Below, one piece after another: positions 1 to 7,386 of a stretch of 39,730 bases of DNA. The stretch is from positions 1-39,730 of the IMG/VR virus record IMGVR_UViG_3300018868_000018. One strand, 5' to 3'. Position 1 is the stretch's first letter. Each line of letters begins with the position of its first letter. Position numbers and translations under genes: made by a program. The stretch is from a virus. The notes beneath the pieces were generated by a model. It ran no database searches. It was not told the origin of the DNA and worked only from the letters and a program-made list of their open reading frames with translations.

Positions 1-1
1 C

Positions 2-310
2 TCCAGACGTCAAATGAAAATTCCACGACCACCAGGCACAACTACCCGTGCAATAAACTCATCACAAAATAGCTATGATGCTGTAATACCTGATGCATAC
101 ATTATTAAGATAAGCCTTAAAGCATTAATTGCTGAATCGAGAAACTTCATGTATCATATGTTATCACCTGACGGTCCTGTGCAGGTCTTAACTAAGCAAG
201 CGGCAGATAATGATGTGATTGATAAGCAATATCAACAACAATTGGACATGATTAATGTCAATCCAAATATTGAAATACTGAATAATACAGGAACACAATT
301 ATTAGCTTAA
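2..310 (+). CDS. C-terminal part of a phage structural protein (5' end outside window)
   Basis: The reading frame is open from the first bases of the window through the ATG at 14 to the TAA ending at 310, so this is probably the end of a longer gene starting to the left; about 102 residues are visible. The segment PDAYIIKISLKALIAESRNF resembles the C-terminal strand pattern (P-x-x-Y, alternating hydrophobic strand, then E-S-x-N-F) of some tail-tube or baseplate-tube proteins of the T4 gp48/gp54 type. That comparison is from memory and weak. The neighbours downstream are hub genes, which fits a tail or baseplate role. A short complete gene starting at ATG 14 cannot be excluded, but no Shine-Dalgarno sequence or promoter is visible before it. 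Confidence 0.5.
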   Translation, partial: SRRQMKIPRPPGTTTRAINSSQNSYDAVIPDAYIIKISLKALIAESRNFMYHMLSPDGPVQVLTKQAADNDVIDKQYQQQLDMINVNPNIEILNNTGTQLLA

Positions 311-321
311 GAAAAACTGCT

Positions 322-329
322 AATAAATA
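322..329 (+). promoter_or_regulatory. T4-like late promoter (AATAAATA)
   Basis: AATAAATA is followed by 6 bases and then the ATG at 336. It differs from the T4 late consensus TATAAATA at the first base only. The stretch AATAAATATAATATATG is identical to the one before the gene at 20881. No Shine-Dalgarno sequence lies between the promoter and the ATG. Confidence 0.75.
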
Positions 330-335
330 TAATAT

Positions 336-701
336 ATGGAGGGTACATACCAAAACAACATTCCTAGTCTACAATCTTTAGGTGAATCGAGATATGAAAA
401 TATCTTTAAAATGTACAAAACAGAAGATAATCAATATTACTATAATATTTCAAAAGCCATATCTCTAGGAAACTACGAAGTAGATGATACAAAGGTGGCG
501 TTAATTCAAGTTAAAAAGCGCGCTCCCTGGACAACAATAAGCTTCAATATATATAAATCGATAGAATTATGGTGGTTAATTTGCATTGTTAATAAAATAA
601 ACAATCCTGTACTGATACCTGCACAAGGCACCTATATTAAAGTTGTCAAGGCCGAGTATGTTAAACAAGTTTTAGATGATATTAAAAAAGCATTGATTTA
701 A
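336..701 (+). CDS. Small baseplate protein, LysM/gp53-like
   Basis: A 121-residue protein. The C-terminal half (about residues 65-115) has the pattern ISFNIYKSIELWWLICIVN, then INNP, then IPAQGTYIKV. This resembles the tail protein X/LysM-like fold found in baseplate proteins such as T4 gp53 and P2 gpX: a hydrophobic helix with Y-x-x-x-x-L-W-W-x-I, an N-x-I-x-x-P turn, and a strand at a Pro-Ala-Gln-Gly turn. In such proteins this domain helps join the hub and the wedges. The start at 336 is set by the late promoter ending 6 bases upstream. The gene leads an operon with the hub genes at 714 and 2464. The family assignment rests on pattern and position; the baseplate role is more secure than the exact homologue. 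Confidence 0.65.
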   Translation: MEGTYQNNIPSLQSLGESRYENIFKMYKTEDNQYYYNISKAISLGNYEVDDTKVALIQVKKRAPWTTISFNIYKSIELWWLICIVNKINNPVLIPAQGTYIKVVKAEYVKQVLDDIKKALI

Positions 702-704
702 ATA
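697..704 (+). promoter_or_regulatory. Possible weak late promoter (TTTAAATA)
   Basis: TTTAAATA overlaps the stop codon of the previous gene and sits 9 bases before the ATG at 714, further than the 5-6 bases typical here. The gene at 714 has no visible Shine-Dalgarno sequence, so the site may matter, but it matches the consensus less well than the others. Confidence 0.3.
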
Positions 705-713
705 ACCACATAT

Positions 714-2462
714 ATGGCAACCGATTATTATCATATTTTACCAATTGATATGCCGCTTGACGGTATACCTACTCCACAGGACTATTTAATTGACCCAAGC
801 CAAGCTCTCGAGAGAGCTCTTCCTACAGGAAGAACGAGCATTAAAATACCGGATCAAAGCAAGAAGACTAATAATAATCTTGAACCTAACGTTGTTAATT
901 TCACTAATACAGAAGGTACACCTCATACAATGGCCATTACAATTGTTACAACAGCCAACCGGTATATACAGATAAGACCCGCTTCAATTAAACAACTAGT
1001 ACTCGTAGATGACGCACTAGGTCCATTTCACAATGGTTATTTGGTTATTGATAACACACTAGATATCCTAGAAAGACATATTGATGCTATAAATGAACAA
1101 AAAAATCCAGATGATGCACCTTCCAAAGGATTTTTATTCAAAGGTGATGCAAGAGATTTTATCTATATTGACATATTTCCTAACCTAACAACTGATGCTG
1201 CAGCTGCAGCAAAAGATGATCAACGTGAACTCATTAACAAATACTTTCGTATCAATCTGCAGTGCGCAATATATAATACTGAGGATATTATTGACAGTGA
1301 GGCACCTAGCGTAAAATATAAAAAATTATATTTTAGAGATCTTTACGAACAAATCCTACATGAAAAAAGCAGTTTCTACAGTACAGCTAATTTTTGTGAA
1401 AATAAAGATTTTACTAATATAAGCAATGCACAACGCTCAATACCTACACATGTTGCTATTAAAACTTTTTTAGAGAGTTTTTTTAATCAGGAGGACGGGT
1501 ACCCCGTTACAATCACTAATGATAAAGAATTGTTTGACGTTGGCTCTTCACGAATCTTCTTTTCATCACCAGCTAATTACAAAGGCATTGATACTCTTAC
1601 ATATCTTCTTGAAAAGCATACATCGACTGCAGAAAACAATTATGATTTTGCACTTTTACAGCTCGATAGATGCACAAGAACCTTTACTTTGGAGAGCATT
1701 ACCAGTATCTTTAAAAAGGCATTACAAAAATCTAGTGTTGCACCAGGCATACCTGGTCCATACTATCTTGAGACCTTTCTTCTTGGTGGGTATACTGATC
1801 TTTTTAATGACAGAGTACAGAATTCAACACAGCTACATCTATACGCACCATATCAAAATGTAGTCTTTATGAAGACAGCAGGTGTTATTAATAATTTTAC
1901 ATGTGATATGATGCCTGGTGAGCATACACAGGCTGCTGTAAATGCCAGTGTTGTACATAGCTACAATCACAACACCAAAGAATTTTCAATGGATATTACT
2001 GAGAATACATATGATGCATCATATGATGCATATGCAAAAAATTACGTGCAAACACTTAACAGCATTTACAATGCTAATTTTATACCTGGTACACATAAAC
2101 AGACATCAAAAAACTATCGTAATGCGTTTACTGTGACAGCAGATGATGAAGACATATCAACACAAGCCAAGCTTCAACGGTTCAGCTGCGGCAGAAATAA
2201 GTTTTTAAAGTCGAGTATTTTTCTAAATCAAGTTGTTGCATTCAAAGTACCAGGCAGTACACACAGACAATCTAATCGATTCATGGGTGTGACCAGAAAT
2301 TCTTCACTTCCTATCAGTGAATTCGATCAAAAAATGCTTGGAACATATTACATTACAGAGGTTAAACATATTTTTACAGGCGGTGAATATGCTAACGAAA
2401 TAAAAGCCGTTAAAACATACAATCCTCAAAATATGAACACTGGAGATATAACAGGAATATAA
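714..2462 (+). CDS. Baseplate hub protein, T4 gp27-like
   Basis: A 582-residue protein. The C-terminal region (about residues 515-575) reads R-Q-S-N-R-F-M-G-V, then LGTYYITEVKHIFTGGEY-x-N-E-I-K-A-V-K. This is the usual end of gp27/gpD/VgrG-type hub proteins: a small barrel in which a processed G-x-Y-x-I-x-x-V-x-H-x-F strand pair is followed by N-x-I-x-x-x-K. Hub proteins form the central ring of the baseplate, link it to the tail tube, and hold the puncturing spike. The protein is longer than T4 gp27 (about 390 residues), with extra sequence in the first 350 residues. The gene lies between a LysM/gp53-like gene and another large structural gene. No lysozyme domain (as in gp5) is visible. It starts 12 bases after the previous stop, without a clear Shine-Dalgarno sequence. 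Confidence 0.65.
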   Translation: MATDYYHILPIDMPLDGIPTPQDYLIDPSQALERALPTGRTSIKIPDQSKKTNNNLEPNVVNFTNTEGTPHTMAITIVTTANRYIQIRPASIKQLVLVDDALGPFHNGYLVIDNTLDILERHIDAINEQKNPDDAPSKGFLFKGDARDFIYIDIFPNLTTDAAAAAKDDQRELINKYFRINLQCAIYNTEDIIDSEAPSVKYKKLYFRDLYEQILHEKSSFYSTANFCENKDFTNISNAQRSIPTHVAIKTFLESFFNQEDGYPVTITNDKELFDVGSSRIFFSSPANYKGIDTLTYLLEKHTSTAENNYDFALLQLDRCTRTFTLESITSIFKKALQKSSVAPGIPGPYYLETFLLGGYTDLFNDRVQNSTQLHLYAPYQNVVFMKTAGVINNFTCDMMPGEHTQAAVNASVVHSYNHNTKEFSMDITENTYDASYDAYAKNYVQTLNSIYNANFIPGTHKQTSKNYRNAFTVTADDEDISTQAKLQRFSCGRNKFLKSSIFLNQVVAFKVPGSTHRQSNRFMGVTRNSSLPISEFDQKMLGTYYITEVKHIFTGGEYANEIKAVKTYNPQNMNTGDITGI

Positions 2463-2463
2463 T

Positions 2464-4296
2464 ATGGCTACAAGTAATACACAAGGGATTGACTGGGAGA
2501 TATTCGACGCAGAACTGGCAAAGCGCATTAAAGAAGCAAATTTAGCACCAGTCCCCGATATCTTTGCAACTAATACCACTACAACAAAGGTTAATGATAT
2601 AAAAGCACAGGCCGAACAAATATCTACAAAGTTGAGTAAAGATGTTGAGAAAAATTACCCCGACTTGAATGATGAGACAGCTAGTATATCTGCAAAACTC
2701 AATCAAAGCACAACCAAAGTCTCCGGTAAAAAGGTAGTAAGGACAACCCGACCTGAATTAACTTTTATAAACTATACAAATAGTATTAATTGCACCAAAG
2801 AATGTACAAATTTTTTAGATCTTGTAATCAATCTTACAAATGAAACAAAAATTGCAATTGACTTCTTTAACTGCCTCACATCACCTGATCCTATATCATG
2901 TCAAGTAGAGTTTTTTAAAAAACTTGAGCACGAAGATTTTAAGACTCTTGATAATGAATTTGTTTTTTTCTGGTACAAAAGATTTAAAAACACAATTGAC
3001 GAAATCCAAGGCCTAGTTGAAAGTAATTTAGGCTTTAAACTTGGATTTTTTGCCGATTTTAGCGACAGTATTGGGACAATGTGTAATGCATCCTATAAAA
3101 TCGATGATTCTACTGTACCAGTTGCTGATATGACGTGTTCTTTATATGGCCCACCGGCAGTCATCCATCCAACTCTTAATAGTAAAATAAGCGATACAAC
3201 GAGATCTCTAATGACAGAAATGAGCCGCAAAAATACTGCAGTCATGAGAAGAAATTTAATCAGAATACAGAAGACTACTGATCTATATAATATCTTAATT
3301 GATTCAACCAAACCACATGGGCTGAATCTTGTAGCAGACATAAATTTCCTTACAAATTTTCAAGGATATTTACCAGATTTAGTTAATGGACTAAAACAGC
3401 TTCTAGACAAAACGTATGACTTTGTATTGTTTCTCAGCAATATTGATGATACAACAGCTTATAATCCTCGATTAATAGGCTCTGTACGTACAGGAGCAAA
3501 TTTACAAAAAATTACTACACAGCATATTAAACTCAGTGTTGAAAACCGCATGCACTATGTTGATCTCTTGTTGAAAAAAATTAATAAATCATGTAGCGAT
3601 AGATCTACCAATAAGACTCTTGTGGCCACAACAACACAAAAGACAAGAGATTCAAGCCTCAGTAATCTTACTAACCCTCAACTCAACAACACATCTGCAG
3701 TTAATAATAATATGTTTGGTGTAGCAAATCCAGAGTTTGTATATCAATCACTTCAGAATTTAACAGAGATTAGAGAAGATAATGCCATGACAACAGTAAT
3801 AAACGGATTGCAAAAGTACATACCTTACACTAACTTCATAGGCGGATTAGGTAATTTAGGTAGTTTAGGCAGTCTTGGTAGCATATCTATCAGAGACCTC
3901 GGTTTACCTGGCGGATTTAACTTACCTACATCTATACCATCTTTGAGCCCCACATCATTTACGTCGTTTCAACCACTAGAAATGTCACAATCACTCTTTT
4001 CAATTGGTCAACAGTTCGCGGGATTCTCTCTCCCAGCATTGCCCATCGGTAACTTCCAGTCACTGTTATCTTTTGCCACTACAAACTTTGGATTCAAGCA
4101 ATTGAACGTCATGCCCAAAGTATCAATCACAGGGTTCTTGAGTCTCATATCGCAATTTGCATCACTCATACCAGGAGCAGGGTTCATTGGACAAATACTA
4201 TCATCCATAGGTTCACTCTTTGGTGGTGGAGCAGGATCAGGTACAGCTAAAGGTGGACTTGAAAAACTTCACGAAGGTTTCAACAACCAAGATTAA
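2464..4296 (+). CDS. Structural protein of unknown family in the baseplate hub operon
   Basis: A 610-residue protein that I do not recognise. The first 400 residues look mainly helical, with a cysteine cluster near residues 105-145 (N-C-T-K-E-C-T, then F-F-N-C-L, then S-C-Q). From about residue 460 the composition changes to Gly/Ser/Leu/Phe-rich low-complexity sequence (GGLGNLGSLGSLGSI, then many S-L, P-S and F-x-S steps). It ends in a hydrophobic Gly-rich segment (P-G-A-G-F-I-G-Q-I-L-S-S-I-G-S-L-F-G-G-G). That tail could insert into a membrane or line a channel, which fits a hub or injection component, but this is inference. An AGGA about 9 bases upstream supports the ATG at 2464. The stop codon overlaps the stop of the opposite-strand gene at 4293. 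Confidence 0.6.
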   Translation: MATSNTQGIDWEIFDAELAKRIKEANLAPVPDIFATNTTTTKVNDIKAQAEQISTKLSKDVEKNYPDLNDETASISAKLNQSTTKVSGKKVVRTTRPELTFINYTNSINCTKECTNFLDLVINLTNETKIAIDFFNCLTSPDPISCQVEFFKKLEHEDFKTLDNEFVFFWYKRFKNTIDEIQGLVESNLGFKLGFFADFSDSIGTMCNASYKIDDSTVPVADMTCSLYGPPAVIHPTLNSKISDTTRSLMTEMSRKNTAVMRRNLIRIQKTTDLYNILIDSTKPHGLNLVADINFLTNFQGYLPDLVNGLKQLLDKTYDFVLFLSNIDDTTAYNPRLIGSVRTGANLQKITTQHIKLSVENRMHYVDLLLKKINKSCSDRSTNKTLVATTTQKTRDSSLSNLTNPQLNNTSAVNNNMFGVANPEFVYQSLQNLTEIREDNAMTTVINGLQKYIPYTNFIGGLGNLGSLGSLGSISIRDLGLPGGFNLPTSIPSLSPTSFTSFQPLEMSQSLFSIGQQFAGFSLPALPIGNFQSLLSFATTNFGFKQLNVMPKVSITGFLSLISQFASLIPGAGFIGQILSSIGSLFGGGAGSGTAKGGLEKLHEGFNNQD

Positions 4297-4793
4297 CTTT
4301 CAATATGTTTAACTTCTGTTTTCTCAGGAACAACTTGTGTCTGTGTCTCAATTGCATTTAAATTCTCAACAGCTTGTGCCATTAACGCTTTAAATACTTC
4401 TTCTCGTGTCGCTAAAAGCTTAGTATTATGTGTTGTCTCCGCCAAGTCTTTTCGTGACTCAATATCCATTGTTTTTGCTTTAATAATTGTCTCATTACGT
4501 TTTTCTGCTACTATAAGCTTATTGAGCGTCTCAATAGCGGAAGCTGTAGCGTTTATTAACTCTGACAATGATGATATGTCTCGAGATTCTGGCGCAGAAC
4601 TCACAAAATCTTTCATGTTATTCACCACGTCTAAACTTTCCTCTACCAATCTACCTGCCTTTTCAATAACAAACTTTTCCATTGTCTCTTTTGTGAGTGG
4701 ATCTGACACCTTCTTTACCAATTCAACCTTCTTATTGGCGTCTTCTAATTGATTCAGAAGATCTCCCACCATTTCATTGAGTTCATCGCTCAT
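4293..4793 (-). CDS. Coiled-coil protein, possible small terminase subunit (gp16-like)
   Basis: A 166-residue protein, almost entirely charged and helical. The middle (about residues 45-105) has a helix ending in S-S-A-P-E-S-R-D, followed by a helix S-L-S-E-L-I-N-A-T-x-x-A-I-E-T-L-N-K-L. This is similar in layout to the small terminase subunit gp16 of T4-like phages, which carries helix, S-x-P-R-x-x-E-V, then I/L-rich helix, and has a similar length (about 140-165 residues). Gp16 forms rings that help the large subunit recognise DNA for packaging. The match is by pattern only, and another coiled-coil virion or assembly protein is possible. The start is supported by a perfect TATAAATA late promoter 5 bases upstream on this strand. 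The gene opposes the surrounding plus-strand genes. Confidence 0.5.
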   Translation of the reverse strand: MSDELNEMVGDLLNQLEDANKKVELVKKVSDPLTKETMEKFVIEKAGRLVEESLDVVNNMKDFVSSAPESRDISSLSELINATASAIETLNKLIVAEKRNETIIKAKTMDIESRKDLAETTHNTKLLATREEVFKALMAQAVENLNAIETQTQVVPEKTEVKHIES

Positions 4794-4798
4794 ACTAG

Positions 4799-4806
4799 TA
4801 TTTATA
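4799..4806 (-). promoter_or_regulatory. T4-like late promoter (TATAAATA), minus strand
   Basis: Read on the minus strand, TATAAATA is followed by CTAGT and then the ATG at 4793. It is a perfect match to the T4 late consensus with a 5-base spacing, so the transcript would start at or next to the start codon. Confidence 0.85.
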
Positions 4807-4811
4807 CACTA

Positions 4812-4839
4812 TTGATTTTTATATACATGTAGTTATACT
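4812..4839 (+). promoter_or_regulatory. Possible sigma70-like promoter for the dUTPase/clamp-loader pair
   Basis: TTGATT (4812-4817) and TATACT (4834-4839) are separated by 16 bases. The -10 box ends 6 bases before the ATG at 4846. No late-promoter motif is present on this strand. This would give host-polymerase (early or middle) transcription of the two DNA-metabolism genes, unlike the late genes on both sides. Confidence 0.45.
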
Positions 4840-4845
4840 ACAACT

Positions 4846-5310
4846 ATGCAAGCAACAGACGCGAATGATCCAAATCTTATGTATCTACCAGTATTAAAAT
4901 TTGAAAAAACACACGAACTGGCAAAGCTACCTACAAAAAACAACACTTCAGATACAGGTTATGATGTATATTCTATTGAATCTAAAGTTGTACCAGCAAG
5001 AGGATCGGCAATCATTGCTGTTGGGTTAAAATTTGCTGATATACCAGAAGGATATTGGGTGAAGGTTGAAAGTCGAAGTGGCTTGGGAGTCAAGCATGGG
5101 ATCTTTGCACATCCTGGTATTATTGATAATGGCTACAGAGGCGATGCTGGGGTGAAGCTATATAACCTTGCAGACGCTGATTATCAGGTCAATATCGGTG
5201 ATAGAATTGCACAATTTGTCATATACATGAACATACACATGGATATTGTGTGGGGAACAACGACAGAGTCTTCTCGTGGTGAGAAAGGCTTTGGATCATC
5301 AGGTAAATAA
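4846..5310 (+). CDS. dut: dUTP diphosphatase (dUTPase)
   Basis: A 154-residue trimeric-type dUTPase, which hydrolyses dUTP to dUMP and pyrophosphate. This keeps uracil out of phage DNA and supplies dUMP for thymidylate synthesis. All five motifs are visible in order: motif I D-T-G-Y-D-V-Y-S (36-43), motif II R-S-G-L (77-80), motif III I-D-N-G-Y-R-G-D (93-100) with the expected catalytic Asp94 and uracil-contacting Tyr97, motif IV G-D-R-I-A-Q (118-123), and the P-loop-like motif V R-G-E-K-G-F-G-S-S-G (144-153). The length is normal for the family. The ATG at 4846 is preceded by a sigma70-like -10 box; the ATG at 4877-4879 (Met12) is an alternative. The stop overlaps the start of the clamp-loader gene (TAATG), so the two are translationally coupled. 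Confidence 0.95.
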   Translation: MQATDANDPNLMYLPVLKFEKTHELAKLPTKNNTSDTGYDVYSIESKVVPARGSAIIAVGLKFADIPEGYWVKVESRSGLGVKHGIFAHPGIIDNGYRGDAGVKLYNLADADYQVNIGDRIAQFVIYMNIHMDIVWGTTTESSRGEKGFGSSGK

Positions 5311-6248
5311 TGTCAAACTTTAATAATCTGTGGGTGGAGAAGTATAGGCCAAAAAGTCTGGCTGATCTTGTTGTTTCACCAAAAAATAAACTTAGCATTG
5401 AATCGTTCAAGGAAAAGCAAGAAATACCAAATCTGTTATTTCTTGGTACCCCTGGTCTTGGTAAAACTACTCTGGCAAAAATCATAGTAAATGACATTCT
5501 AAATTGTCAGTATCTGTATATTAACGCAAGTGATGAAAACGGCATTGATACAATTCGCAATAAAGTAACATGTTTTGCACAAACAAAAAGTCTAGATGGT
5601 AAGATTAAAGTCATTATTCTGGACGAGACCGACGGATTATCTTTTGATGCACAACGTGCTTTAAGAAATACCATTGAAGAGTATGCAAAGATAACCAGAT
5701 TCATCTTAACAGCAAATTATAAATACAAAGTTATACCAGCACTGCAGAGCAGATGTCAGTCATTTGATTTGACACCACCAATTGAGGGAGTGGTGCGCCG
5801 TTGTGTAGATATTCTCAAGACTGAGAAGATTGAGATTGGTTCAGTACAAAAAACTAAACTGTTAGAATTCGTTAAATCAAACTACCCTGACCTACGCAAA
5901 TGCATAAATGAATTACAGAAAAATTCTTCAAGTGGTTCCCTACAATTAAATGACACAGATCATAATAATATCATTGAGTTAATTGTTACTGCCATTACTG
6001 AAAAAAATATCAACAATCTTCGCAAAGCATTAATTGAAAATGAAGCTCATTTCAATGCTGACTATGTGTCCTTACTGCGCAATATGTTCAATTACATTGA
6101 CAAGAATGTGTCTGATGGCAATTCAAAGAAGATTTGTTTACTTACAATTGCAGAATTTTTATACCGCAGTGCATTTGTTGTTGATCAAGAGATAAACTGC
6201 TATAGCTGCCTGATTACGCTAGCAGATAAGAATTTACTTCTTAGGTAA
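5310..6248 (+). CDS. 44: Sliding-clamp loader ATPase subunit, T4 gp44 / RFC-small-like
   Basis: A 312-residue AAA+ ATPase that loads the ring-shaped processivity clamp onto primed DNA. Visible motifs are the N-terminal W-V-E-K-Y-R-P box (8-14), Walker A G-T-P-G-L-G-K-T-T (46-54), Walker B V-I-I-L-D-E-T-D (101-108), sensor 1 around T-A-N (134-136), and the S-R-C motif with the arginine finger (147-149). The length agrees with T4 gp44 (319) and archaeal RFC small subunits. In T4 the complex also needs gp62, which is not in this window. The clamp is also the activator of T4 late promoters, so this gene ties replication to the late promoters seen here. It overlaps dut by one base and converges with the minus-strand gene at 6234, overlapping it by 15 bases. 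Confidence 0.93.
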   Translation: MSNFNNLWVEKYRPKSLADLVVSPKNKLSIESFKEKQEIPNLLFLGTPGLGKTTLAKIIVNDILNCQYLYINASDENGIDTIRNKVTCFAQTKSLDGKIKVIILDETDGLSFDAQRALRNTIEEYAKITRFILTANYKYKVIPALQSRCQSFDLTPPIEGVVRRCVDILKTEKIEIGSVQKTKLLEFVKSNYPDLRKCINELQKNSSSGSLQLNDTDHNNIIELIVTAITEKNINNLRKALIENEAHFNADYVSLLRNMFNYIDKNVSDGNSKKICLLTIAEFLYRSAFVVDQEINCYSCLITLADKNLLLR

Positions 6249-6839
6249 ATAATTTGCTGTATATTTTGCAGGGTCTCTTTGACCTTCTGCTGGGCTAGCG
6301 GGGATTTTAATATTTTTATTTGTTAACTCACGGTCACCCTTGACATTCTTTTTTGCACCATGATCAGAAAGCCTTGTTTGACTCTCAGGCTTCAAGAAAG
6401 GCACATCATTGGCTTCACTTTCCACTTCTTTGGGCTTAATATGTGTAGTATCTGGTCTAACGAAAGCTGCAGGTACAGACGGAAGATTAATACCATCATC
6501 TTTTCGCTTTAAAAGATTAGCAGGCACCACAAGTATGTCTTGACTGTAGCGCCCTGGAGCAGTTTCCTTTACAACTTCAATAGCAAAGCTATACCCATTA
6601 TAATCTGGGTTGCCTGCACCCTGTACAGCAGGAAAGGTTGATTTTACAGATTTTACACGTAGATTTAACCCTGAATCCATGAAGGATTTAGCTAATTCCT
6701 TGATTTGCTCTGGTTGTTCAGAAAAAAATTTATCCTTTAAAGCATTCTCTGCAAATTCAACTACATCAGAGGCCAAGAACCCACCAAATTGATACCTTCC
6801 CATGGCAGATTCATATAACTCAACAAAACGCTTCTTCAT
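6234..6839 (-). CDS. Phage protein of unknown function
   Basis: A 201-residue protein. The N-terminal 70 residues are helical (KKRFVELYESAMGRYQFGGF, then D-V-V-E-F). A mixed region with Y-S-F-A-I-E-V-V-K and D-I-L-V-V-P-A follows, and the last 80 residues are a Lys/Asp/Pro-rich, probably disordered tail. I believe similar N-termini occur in other large myophages as proteins of unknown function, but I cannot name the family. The start is taken at the ATG at 6839 rather than the TTG one codon upstream, because a late promoter (ATTAAATA) ends 6 bases before that ATG on this strand. It is therefore probably a late, assembly-related gene. It is divergent from gp25 and convergent with the clamp loader. 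Confidence 0.75.
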   Translation of the reverse strand: MKKRFVELYESAMGRYQFGGFLASDVVEFAENALKDKFFSEQPEQIKELAKSFMDSGLNLRVKSVKSTFPAVQGAGNPDYNGYSFAIEVVKETAPGRYSQDILVVPANLLKRKDDGINLPSVPAAFVRPDTTHIKPKEVESEANDVPFLKPESQTRLSDHGAKKNVKGDRELTNKNIKIPASPAEGQRDPAKYTANYLPKK

Positions 6840-6845
6840 CAAAAT

Positions 6846-6853
6846 TATTTAAT
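6846..6853 (-). promoter_or_regulatory. T4-like late promoter (ATTAAATA), minus strand
   Basis: On the minus strand ATTAAATA is followed by ATTTTG and the ATG at 6839, a 6-base spacing. It is divergent from the plus-strand late promoter 28 bases away. Confidence 0.7.
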
Positions 6854-6881
6854 GGTCCTTGTTTCATAATATAGTTTTTTC

Positions 6882-6889
6882 TATAAATA
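6882..6889 (+). promoter_or_regulatory. T4-like late promoter (TATAAATA)
   Basis: A perfect TATAAATA followed by five T residues and a GTG at 6895. The promoter lies inside the longest open frame of the downstream gene, so upstream starts in that frame would not be transcribed from it. It therefore decides the start codon of the gp25-like gene. Confidence 0.85.
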
Positions 6890-6894
6890 TTTTT

Positions 6895-7383
6895 GTGGCT
6901 AATGTTAATCTAACAACCCTTCGTAAAGAAGAATCTACACTGGATACACAGTATACATACACAGATCTAGCTCTTGATTTGACATTTGAATATTCAAGAG
7001 GTGATGGACTTTTTAGAAAGAAAACAATAAAGGATCTTAAGAATGATAAAGACTATGCTGCAATACGCAATTCCATCTTTAACATCCTGACAACCACACC
7101 TGGTCAGAAGATATTGAACCCATATTTTGGCTGCAATTTGATGCAATACCTCTTTGCACCTGTAAACCAGACAGTCGCAAAACAAGTTGGTGATGAGGTA
7201 TACCAAGCAATTACTGCTTGGGAGCCTCGTGTCAATGTTGAGAAGATACAGGTCATTATGGACGAAGATGAGCACCAATACACTATTAATCTGTTTGTAA
7301 AAATACCACAACTAAGAGGAGGTGTGATAAAGTTAACCGGTACATTAAGTAATTCCGGGTTTTACTACACATCTACTACATAA
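6895..7383 (+). CDS. 25: Baseplate wedge protein, gp25/GPW family
   Basis: A 162-residue protein from the GTG at 6895. It has the gp25/gpW hallmarks: a helix ending F-N-I-L-T-T-T-P-G-Q-K, then N-P-Y-F-G (75-79), L-F-A-P (87-90), a helix, and the conserved E-P-R-V (110-113) followed by two amphipathic strands. Gp25 sits at the inner end of each wedge, next to the sheath, and is required for sheath assembly. T4 gp25 is 132 residues, so this protein has a short N-terminal extension. I chose GTG 6895 over upstream TTG 6859 because a perfect late promoter ends 5 bases before the GTG and overlaps the longer frame; the product then begins M-A-N-V-N-L. The gp6-like gene follows 3 bases after its stop, as in many myophage baseplate operons. 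Confidence 0.9.
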   Translation: MANVNLTTLRKEESTLDTQYTYTDLALDLTFEYSRGDGLFRKKTIKDLKNDKDYAAIRNSIFNILTTTPGQKILNPYFGCNLMQYLFAPVNQTVAKQVGDEVYQAITAWEPRVNVEKIQVIMDEDEHQYTINLFVKIPQLRGGVIKLTGTLSNSGFYYTSTT

Positions 7384-7386
7384 TTT

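Noticed and set aside
5718-5725. A perfect TATAAATA inside the clamp-loader gene.
   Set aside because: It is not near any start codon or intergenic region and codes part of N-Y-K-Y-K; probably a chance match in AT-rich coding DNA.
6859-6894. Extended gp25 start at TTG 6859.
   Set aside because: The late promoter lies within this extension, so the transcript would begin after it.
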